Shown here piece by piece: positions 55,158 to 64,000 of a stretch of 64,000 nt of DNA (position 1 is the first letter of the stretch; each line of letters starts with the position of its first letter). The stretch is from Gnetum montanum. Lineage: Eukaryota > Streptophyta > Gnetopsida > Gnetales > Gnetaceae. Position numbers and translations under genes: made by a program. The notes beneath the pieces are model-generated. The model was not told the origin of the DNA and searched no databases. It saw nothing but the letters and a program-made list of their open reading frames with translations. Location of the stretch: positions 1 to 64,000 of the forward strand of contig MNCI01023951.1 in the NCBI GenBank assembly GCA_015680685.1. Direction: 5' to 3'.

Positions 55158-55500
55158 AAAAGGCCTTAAAATAGCATGTAATCCAAAAGGCCTTAAACTA
55201 GCCCATGGCTAAAAAAGGCCTTAAACTAACCCATGGCCCGAAAAGGCCTTAAACTAGCACATGGCCTACCACAACCTAAAACTAGAAACCTGTCTCACAT
55301 CACTATGGCTTGAAAAGGCTTAAACTAGTGTATTGCCCACCATGGCCTAAAATTGCCACCTAATAGCCCACCATAGCCAAAAAATGCAACTATTTCCTTT
55401 TAGCTGGGGCCCAAAATGACCTTAAACTAGCAATGAACATGGCCCGAAATAGCCTTAAACTAGTAATGGCCCTTATTCCATGGCCTTAAATTGGAATGGG
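55158..55500 (+). repeat. GGCCTTAAACTAG array, left side of the O spacer
   Basis: About ten units of 25-35 bp of the form CATGGCCCGAAAAGGCCTTA followed by AACTAGC. It lies between protease and the 3' end of the antisense gene of O, and shares units with 41665-41850. Confidence 0.85.
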
Positions 55501-55699
55501 ACCCATAAGGGGCCTAATCACATCTACTAGTTGCATTACCCACATTAAATAGGTAGTAAAGTAAACATGAAACTTCACACACAATTCTCATTGCAAAGAA
55601 AAGAACAGACATAAATTTTATTATATCTCTATTAGCAAGAGTGCATAGAATGACCATGTAACAAAAATGGTCCAAGTGTAAAATTTCCCAATAATAGGG

Positions 55700-58600
55700 T
55701 TACATCAGGTTAGCTGAATTGGTGGTGTCTGGTGGGGGTTGAGGTTCCTCCTCCTCCTCCTCTGTTACTCCACTAGGGCTTGTGCTATCCCCTGGTGCTT
55801 GTTCAAAACAACACAAAATAACAAATTAATTAGCAAGTGAAAAACTATAATACAAAAGTAATTGTGGAAATTTGATACATAAAAATGCACAAAAGGCAAA
55901 AGAAAAACTATTCAAGAGGGTCCTAGATCAAACTCTGGAGGAAATCTATTAAGGTCCTCCTCTAAGCTTTGAATGATCTTGACCTCTGATAACTGCATCT
56001 AGACCTCATGGTTGAGGTCAACATCCACAAGGATCTTGTCCTTATCGATAGTATTCCATGTTATAGGTTGCATAGAAAAGGTGGTTGTAGAAGTCTCCAA
56101 TGAGGGTAGGGTAATCTCTCTCTCTAGGGAACCACTAACCACCATGTGTTGGGAAAACAACTCAAAGGCCCAACTTCCACGAATCACCTCAACAAACATA
56201 TTAAGGCAACAAGCCTTCATAGACTTATCCTTAAGCTACTATAAGTAAGCATTCCACTCCTACTTGTAGTGGTGCTTGTGGTCCTTCTACATATGCCCCC
56301 ATTTACACATATTAGGATTGAAGCTCTTCCACTCCTCATTCTTTCAAGAGAATAAATCCATTTGCAACCTTTGCTTGACAATCTTTCAAGTATCCTCATT
56401 TTTACCTTTGATCATTGAGTAGTACCTAGCATAATCTATCTCTAATGTCTACTAAGTACATCCTTCTATACCTGTGCTAACAAGAAATCATAATAGGAAT
56501 AGAGGTCCTTGTTCTTTGTGGTTAGACAAGCCACTACCTCTTGAATCTCATGCATGTGTTTCCATAGGTGCTCGTTTGAGCACCTATAGATACAAAATTC
56601 CTTAACAATGAAAAGCATGCACTTGCTCACTACCTCATACACATGATGAGACTCCTGTTCCACCTCAAGGGGATACTCATGAATGACATCCATGTGAGCT
56701 ACTTGATCTAGACCCCAGCAAAGCTTAGAGCTTGTTACCATAAATGAACAATCTAATATTAGCAACAAACTAAGCCATAGAACCAGCAAAATAGTTCAAG
56801 CAAAATGGCATGCATATCAAGTTCAATATTCACCTATTGTATGAAATCCATCATGTCCTCCATGATGCCTTCCATGAAGGTGAATTTATCTGGTGTCTCT
56901 GCCTATGGCTTCATGCAATGGGCTAGCACTGGTGCTAGATCACTAGCAAGAAGGTCTGACACTACAGTGCAAACACAATGTAACACTTAGTGATAACTAA
57001 GAAATTAAAAGATTTAGAGAAAAAGGAAAAAGTAGATAATAACACAAAGTGCTTACCAAGAAAACCCTTGAATGTCAGTGTGAGTGGATCTCCCAGCTAT
57101 ACACCATCAAAGAGGTTGGCAAAGTTACCCTTAGGGTGAAACAACCCCTTCGCATCAAAACTAGTGGGAGATATCTAGGGCCTTTGGTGGCTCCTCCTTG
57201 CAAACTACTTCCTCCTCAACCTATGGGAGGGTTGTGTCCATTATGCCTGCTATCAATGTTGGTACTTCCTCAGTAGCCCTCTTTCCTAACTCACATAGTG
57301 TAGTAGTGTTAGCATAGCATAAAACCAATATATATATATATATATATATATATGAGCCAAAGGCATCTATGATGTGCATTAACTTGCAACTACCAAATAA
57401 AGTGTGGATATCTTGGGGTAGACTTTCTTGATGCCTACTTATCTAATCATAGGGGGAGTCTCGTCTATTGGGTGCTGCCTCTTGAATTTTTCCTTGGAGA
57501 ACCCCACCATCTTCATGATATACCAATATACACTCTTTGCATCCCCAACAACTGTTGTTAGATACTCACCTATGTTGTCATAGTAATATGATGACTATGC
57601 CCTCCCTAGATGTTCCTTTGTTTTAATTGAATACAACTCCTCAATCCCCTCTTGAGGGTCATGCACATGAGTGGTAGTAAACAAATGCTTGATCCATGGC
57701 TTGGGCAATTGCTCATGATCTTGCACAATCCAATGTCCATTGTCCCTAATCACCAAGAACTTCGCAAGCCTTCACAGATAGGCTATGAAGAATGTGAAGT
57801 GAGAGTGAGATCATGCATGGACATTGTGGCAAAGCTTGATGATCTTTTCCTATAACCTAGCAATGATAGAAGAGGCCTAGTTAAACCTAGTGCCCTCCTC
57901 TATAACCTCCCACATCACTCACGCTTGCTCCACTGCAAGGACCTTTCCTTAGAAGAGTAGATTAGGAAATACATGGGCATGGAAAAGAGTGTAAAGCCTT
58001 CAAACATTAGGCACATGCACATTCACAACCACAATTCCTTTACAAAAGTGAGTGGTCCCTAGCCACTCTTTAATCTTCTCTCTTTGGTCCACCTCTCAAT
58101 TGGGCTTGTCAATGATTGATGAGCTCTCATAGGAAATACCAAAGAAGTCAACAAAGAATGGATTGCTGAGGTCCATGAATACCGTGACTTTCTACATGTG
58201 AGTAAAAAACTGACAGGCATCACAGCTAAAGGAGTCAACAATGGTCACCATCTTAGCCACTGGTGTGCTTGGGCTAAGGGCCAAGAAAAGGTCCATCACC
58301 CTAGCATGTGTAAGCTAACTAGTTAGAGCCTCTAAGCCCTAATATCACAACCACTCCTATGCCCCCTCTACATCATTATACTTCATAATGAGGGTGGCCT
58401 CATTACGGCTAGTGATGACGATTGTTACTTCTCCTGAAGCAACAATAGTTGTAACATAGGAAAATGTAACATTAGCACCATATGATTAATGTGTGCATGA
58501 GAACAAGTAATAAGAGTTAAGATAATATAAAAAATACTTATGTGAAACAAATCACATGCATGACGTAGGTGGTGGCACAATGACCTCTCCAAAGATGGGC

Positions 58601-59351
58601 TTACCGCTAGCCCATCCCTCATCAAGCAAATTGTAGGTTTGGCACTACTTGAATTCCTTATGGTATTACATGGGGTAGCTCTCTAAGTCCTCTTCCACAT
58701 ATTCAATAACTACTTCCTAAAATCTTGGACTAGAGGGAAAACACATCTAGCATGGTATGGATCAGAGTGAGAGCCCCTGTCTCATTGTGGAGTCCTTCAT
58801 CATTAGCTTTAATACTAGCATTAGATGTCTACAGTTAGTAGTTAGCAAATATAGTAGGGCTAATAAGAATAAGATACAATGAAAAGCAATAGCACTTACC
58901 CTCTAGCATAATATATAGTCCCAGGCGGTTTCTGGGAGATTGTATGCACATATATGGTAATAAAAAGGGTATTGCTCTTGTTATAACAAGAGATCTATAG
59001 CATGCTCTAGATTCTAGCTAAGGGATGAACACTCCTAGGACCTAGTTTTGGGCCACCTACTTGATTACCACTAGTCATAGGCTCATTAGACATGAATCAT
59101 AATATGTCCTAGTTTTCCCTGGCGAACAACCTCTTGGTGATGGCACTTGCAACCTCCACTACCAAGTGTGACCACATGATCATAGTAAAGTGTTGCAATA
59201 GGTAAACTAGGAATTCACTCACTCCTGGATGAAACCACATCACTTGATGGTTCAACATTATGTCAAGTGCAAGCATTTTGGGTATGGGTTGACTGATGAA
59301 AGATAGGATGCCAATAAGCTCCACAACCACTAAGATAGGTTTTAGCAGCAC
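55700..59351 (-). pseudogene. Antisense multi-exon cargo gene in the PR-RT spacer of element O
   Basis: This is a second, more decayed copy of the gene at 42011-46719, in the same place and orientation. Matching parts in sense order: the HAD-like exon 59351-58900 (acceptor GGTTGCAAG, donor GTAAGTGC), an exon near 58830-58570 (NDEGLHNETGAL, YPM.YHKEFK), the large exon about 58450-57630 (MDLFLALSPSTPVAKMV, DQREKIKEWLG), exon ends GDPLTLTFKGFLG with donor GTAAGCAC at about 57058, AETPDKFTFMEGIMEDMMDF (56960-56840), SKCMLF...SNEHLWKHM to MDLFS.KNEEWK (56790-56220), and the acidic last exon 55798-55700 (TEEEEEEPQPPPDTTN, stop TAA). The first exon was not found. Stops are numerous. Confidence 0.6.
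57328..57352. repeat. (TA)n microsatellite
   Basis: About twelve TA units, within the antisense gene of O (non-coding part). Confidence 0.9.
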
Positions 59352-61354
59352 CTTGCAACCACAAAACAACAAATGAACATAGCATTGGCACACAATAGAT
59401 TGCATTTTGGCATAAAATATTACCTTACACTTAGAAAAATTAGCAAATCAAGCTTATAATAGCATAACTTGGAAATATATCTTAGGGTCCTTCATGGAGC
59501 CCCATGGGCATAGGACGTCGATACATATTTGATAGGCCTGATGCTCACTAGGGTACAACATTAATGTAGCATTAGCATTTTACTTTACATTCATACCATT
59601 TTCACCAATGTAGTTTTCACATTCTAACATTCATGTGTCCAACTTGCAAAATTAATATTTTGGCATAGCTTTTGTGCATTTAGCATTTTGTATTGCATAA
59701 GGTATTTGTACCATTGGCATTTTTGCACTTGGCATCTTGTGCATATGGCATCCTAGCTTTGTGCTTCTTTTGAAAATTTTTTCAAAATTTTTCTAACTCT
59801 AGGCGATGTAGCAAGGCATCTAAAAAAAATCTAATTGTCTACTATGCTCCCTAGGGAGCATAGCCAAGAAATTGCCAAATTTTTACTAACTATCCGCTAC
59901 ACTCCCCAAGAGAGGTGTGGCCCCAAAATAAGTGAAAAGTGAAAACAAAATAATAAAAAATTATTTATTTATTAACTATCAAGAGTGTATCTTCATGTTG
60001 CATCCAAGACAAGTGCTAGCTATGCTCCCTAGGGAGCGTAGCTGCCAACACTTGACCCTCATCATCATGTCTCCTTCACTGAATCACCTGGCGTTGCCTT
60101 GTGCTAATAACATGTGCTATGATACTCACCATGGCTATGGCCTAGGTAATCTCCATAGACCCATTCATCCCCTCATTGTGGTTGGTGCCCCTGTGGCCAC
60201 ATCGCTATCCCTTCCCTCAACCCTATGGATTGCTCCCCATGTGTCCTTACAATGCCCAACCCTCCCTTTTTCGTTTCCCTGCATTACCCTACATCACAAA
60301 ATAAATAGTAGAACCCTATTCTTGGTCATGGCCATGTTAGTTCTGAACCTTGCCCCAATCCACCAATCACTGTCACACATGTGCCAATATAAAGACAAAA
60401 TAAAAGAAAGAAGAGAAAGAGACAAAGAAACCTTGGCCATAACCATTTTTTATATCCCATTCGATGTCTTCCATGTGGCATGGCCCCATAGAGGGAAATC
60501 CCAATTCACTGCTAGGGAAAAATCCTCATTTCTTTTTCCCATTCCTCAACCCCACCCCCCATGTCCCTCAAATGTACCAAAGCCCTCATAACCCATGTGT
60601 TTCCACTTATCCCATCCACCGCAAACAATCAATGCAAACAATAATAATAAAATGACATATTAACAGAGATAGGGATCCACAACCTACATGCATATTTTCT
60701 CCTCCTAGTTGTAGCTACCAAGGTGGCTAGGAAAATAGTGGTCCCTACCAAGATAGGCCACCCCATGACCCAAACCCCAACGTAAGAAAGAAAAGCCAAA
60801 ATGCAAAGAAAATTGGTATAGAAGGAAGCATAGTGAGTGTACTTGGTAGTTATTGGTGCTCTCCTCTACTCCACCTACACCAGTGGCAAGCATTCCCTCT
60901 TCCACATTGGCAATTCTGGAGTGTTAACAATTTCTATGGTGTGTCATCCTGGTGCTACGCTATGGTCACTACACTTCACTTGCCATGCTTTGGCTATCAC
61001 CTCAAAACTACACTATGCTCTGTAACTCCTCATTTAAACTTTGAAAAGTGATAGTTTACCCTTAGTAAATCACACATATACACCCCTTGGGGTAATTAAA
61101 TCTGCTACCTACCACACAGGTGTTCCCACACTTAGGAAATCTTTCCCAAGATTCTTGTGGAGCATAATAAGAGGAGGCAAGTGTAGCAAGGGGTGAGCGT
61201 AGTAGCCAAGGTTAGAAATTTTTTTTGAATTTTTTCTAACAATCCCAAACTTAGAAAATTTTTGATATTTTTCTAGTTGCCTAGCAAATGCCCAACTTAA
61301 TGCCATGATCTAGACACTCTTTGCCTAGCTTGAACAAATGCATCTTCCACAAAT
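59352..61354. other. Spacer of element O upstream of the antisense gene
   Basis: It probably contains the lost first exon and promoter of the O cargo gene: 61050-61075 (minus strand) resembles the GGGTTTACCCCTAGTAAAC segment just after M's TATA box. A perfect 22-bp palindrome (CTATGCTCCCT and its complement) lies at 59842-59863, with a near copy at 60019-60044. An open 219-codon frame at 59932-60591 is Pro/His/Ser-rich and not recognised. I regard it as chance. Confidence 0.4.
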
Positions 61355-61445
61355 CATGGTCTACTAAGACCTTAAACTGGAACATCACAATCCACTAAGA
61401 TATTAAACTGGAAACCCATGGCCTATAAAGGCCCAAAACTAGCTT
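61355..61445 (+). repeat. TTAAACTGG array, right side of the O spacer
   Basis: Three or four units (CTACTAAGACCTTAAACTGG, CCACTAAGATATTAAACTGG, GGCCTATAAAGGCCCAAAAC). With 55158-55500 it brackets the O cargo. Confidence 0.7.
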
Positions 61446-61579
61446 ACACGCTTACTTTTCTAATGTTCACTTTTGCATATTTAGGTAATTATTAATTGCA
61501 TTACTTTCCTCATGTTTTGAATTTTGACCCTATTAAGATAGATGCAGCTTGAATTTCTTCCTAGTTGTTTTGTAAGATA

Positions 61580-64000
61580 TGTTACAGGACTATAGCATGA
61601 GCACATACAAGTCTCTTCATTCACCTTTGGTCCTCATTGGACCTGATAGTGACCTCATGTAATGCATCAATGCCCAAAGCCTAGACCTTGAGCCCATGGC
61701 CCATGATGACTATGTAACATCTATAAAATCACTACTAGATTGGCCTGATCATCTAGTTAGGGCTCTCGATATAGAGATAGGTGACATCACTAAGGATTCC
61801 CTCATCAAAATCCTTATAGCAACACTCAAAGACAAGGAAACACACTAAAACATAGTTCCTTGTTAGAGCCTCAACACACCCAAAGCATCACAAAGACACT
61901 CAATGACAACGTTAAGACATTTGCGTGGTCCTACAAGGACATGTTAGGCCTAGACCCTCACATAGTGCAATACAATATCATCCTTGATACTTGCATAAAA
62001 ACAAATAAACAAATTCTCATAAGGTTAGGCCTGAGATGGCATTGGTAGTCTATGATGAAATCACTAAGCTCTATAAGGCTAGTTTCATCCAAGCCATTGA
62101 CTATGCAGATTGTGTCTCCAACATCATAGTTGTACCTAAGAAAAATGAAAGCATACAGATTTGCATAGACTTTCTAGACTTGAACAAGGTTACCATTAAA
62201 GATGATTTTTCATTACCTAGTATTGATCAATTGATTGATACCATGGTTTCTCTGGCTATAACTAGATTCAGATTAACCCAGAGCACTAGCTCAATACCAC
62301 CTTCATGACCCCCTGGGGTATGTTTTGCTATACAATGATGCATTTCAAACTAAAGAACATAGGAGAAACCTATAAATGTGCTATGAAATACATATTTAGT
62401 GATTACTTATTAGACTTGTTCAATGACTATGTTGATGACATAGTAGTTAAGTCGAAAATGATGCATGATCACATAAATGACTTAGACCATGAACTCAAAC
62501 ATTGCCTTAGACATGACCTTAGGATGAATCCTAGGATGTGTGTCTTTGGTATCAAGATGGATCACATGCTAGGTTTTGTGGTATTAGAAAAAAGCATATG
62601 TGTAGACCCTAATAAGGTTAAGGCCATCATCAACTTAGCACCACCAACTAACCTTAAGGAGTTATGTGGGTTACAAGGAAGATTGCAATTCGTACATTGG
62701 TTTATCACATAGTTAACTAATAATATATAGCTAATGAAAAATTTTCTCAAAAAGGGAGTCCACTTTGAGTGGAAAATTCAATACCAAGAGGCATTTGACA
62801 ACCTCAAATAGAAGCTATCTTAGCTTCCAATAGTCTACCGTCCACAAGGAGATAAACCTTTTTACATCTACCTTGTAACTTCTAACACATCCATCACTTC
62901 TCTACTTTTCCAAAAGTTAGATGATGGCTCAAAGATCCCTATATATTACCTAAGCCATGCATTAGTGGCCCATGAAGCAAAATACAATGATGTGGAAAAT
63001 AACTGGCTTGTCTTAGTCTTTGCACTTAAGAAGTGGAGGCATTATCTCTTCCACATCATTTGCAAAAGTAATGTACTCTAGGAAATCACAACAAACATTT
63101 ATGAAAGTAGTCAAATTACATAATGGAAATTAATAACCATAGATTTTGATCTACACTACATAGTGCAAGCATCAACCAAATGTCAAGCAAAAGCCACACA
63201 ACTCATGGCTTCACCAATAAATGATCAAGTAACTATAGATTCAAAATTCCTGGATGAGCATGTTAGTAGTATATGTCAGGTGCCTACCAACTTTGAGGAA
63301 ATTTTATACTTCAATGGCACTTCAACCTCTTAAGGGGGTATTACTACTATAGCAATCACATTTCCCTCCAGGGAGATCTAACCCTTCACTTATCATTATA
63401 CATTTCTTTGCACTAACAACATAGCATAGTACAAAGGTCTCCATAGAGGTCTTATAGCAACCTGTGACCTAGGAATTCAAAATCTAGTGATCCAACACGA
63501 TTCACAAATAGTCATCAACCAAGTTATAGAGGTTTATGATTTCAAAGAACAACATTTACAACCTTATTATGACTTGGCGATGCACTTGCTCTAATGGTTT
63601 GCAACTATAAATATCCAACACATTCCCCACAACAAGAATGTCATTGCTGACTCATTAGCCACATTAGATTTAAGAATTACACTTAACATGTTTCATGCCT
63701 TGCCTACCCTATTAATGGATTGCACTGAATCTATCACACAAGTAACTAACATTGCTTCCATAGCTACCACAATCATGGCTCATGCGCAAGAGTGGTATGA
63801 TGACATCAAGTCATACCATCAGTAGGGTAAGCCTCCGCAGCATCAACCACTGCCCAAAAGGATGTAGTGTGAAAATAGTCTTGGAAGTATGTCATTGTAG
63901 TGGATAGCACACTATGTCATAGATCCTATGATGGCATACTACTAAACTACATTAGCAAAAAATGAAGCACAAATGATCATTGATCAAGTCCATGAGGGAT
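61580..64000 (+). pseudogene. pol: Element O: reverse transcriptase, RNase H, aRNH and start of integrase; runs off the window
   Basis: The linker contains LVRALDIEIGD and SLIKI. RT blocks are HIVQYNIILD, YDEITKLYKASFIQAIDYAD, IVVPKKNESIQICIDFLDLN and DDFSLPSIDQLID. A short deletion and a TAG at 62287-62289 precede TTFMTPWGMFCYTMMHF. The catalytic YVDD is intact near 62430. RMNPRMCVFGIKMDHMLGFV and the Ty3 RNase H (FYIYLVTSNTS, EAKYNDVENNWL, FALKKWRHYLF) extend to about 63100. The aRNH (63290-63680) reads FNGTSTS and later HNKNVIADSLATL, with its first Asp changed to Asn. An integrase zinc-finger start is reached at about 63960. Frameshifts and stops are many. Confidence 0.85.

Noticed and set aside
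59932-60591. 219-codon plus-strand frame in the O spacer
   Set aside because: No domain, biased low-complexity composition, no counterpart in M's spacer, and overlap with the expected 5' part of the antisense gene.

Overview
The window reads as a piece of a very large, repeat-dense land-plant genome. A gymnosperm-like or other giant plant genome fits best, but no feature pins the taxon. I see no intact host gene. Nearly everything is nested Ty3/gypsy LTR retrotransposons at different stages of decay. The main family has the domain order Gag, protease (PR), reverse transcriptase (RT), RNase H, a second 'archaeal-type' RNase H (aRNH), integrase (INT). It has long LTRs, 5-bp target duplications, a distinctive primer-binding site and a spacer between PR and RT. 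These traits match the Tat/Ogre lineage as known in plants.

Layout. (1) Element A, minus strand, about 1-11668: LTR at 10568-11668, gag, PR, a 5.3-kb AT-rich spacer, then RT running off the left edge. It abuts the truncated RT of a second, chromovirus-like Ty3 element (Z, minus, 11680 to about 14966). (2) 15000-16815: a decayed CCR4-type deadenylase fragment, a 5S-rRNA-derived segment and a 22-bp minisatellite. (3) Element O, plus strand, from 16987 past the right edge: 5' LTR with an internal 734-bp tandem duplication, PBS, gag, half of PR. (4) Element M, plus strand, 23253-54595, sits inside O's protease and is flanked by the duplication CATAA. (5) Element Y, minus strand, 28818-41070, sits inside M's protease and is flanked by GACAC. 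It is the youngest and least damaged, with an 819-base assembly gap across its integrase. After M, element O resumes with the rest of PR (54596), a spacer and pol to the window end.

The most interesting structure is in the PR-RT spacer. In both M (42011-46719) and O (55700-59351 and beyond) this spacer carries an antisense gene. In M it has a TATA box, a start codon, about nine exons with GT-AG type junctions, and an acidic C-terminal tail ending in a stop. One exon resembles HAD/FCP1-type phosphatases. The two copies match exon by exon although they lie in separate insertions. The gene is embedded in short tandem arrays sharing a TTAAACT core. Y has the array but no gene, and A has a spacer of similar size that ends in a possible acidic tail. 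I interpret this as an antisense cargo gene carried by part of a Tat-like family. All copies here carry stop codons and are probably dead.

The gag-pol genes would have supplied capsid, protease, reverse transcription and integration for copy-and-paste transposition. Only Y comes near an intact set, and it still has amber and opal stops and a frameshift. Most nonsense codons look like C-to-T decay of CAG, CGA or TGG, as expected for methylated plant transposons.
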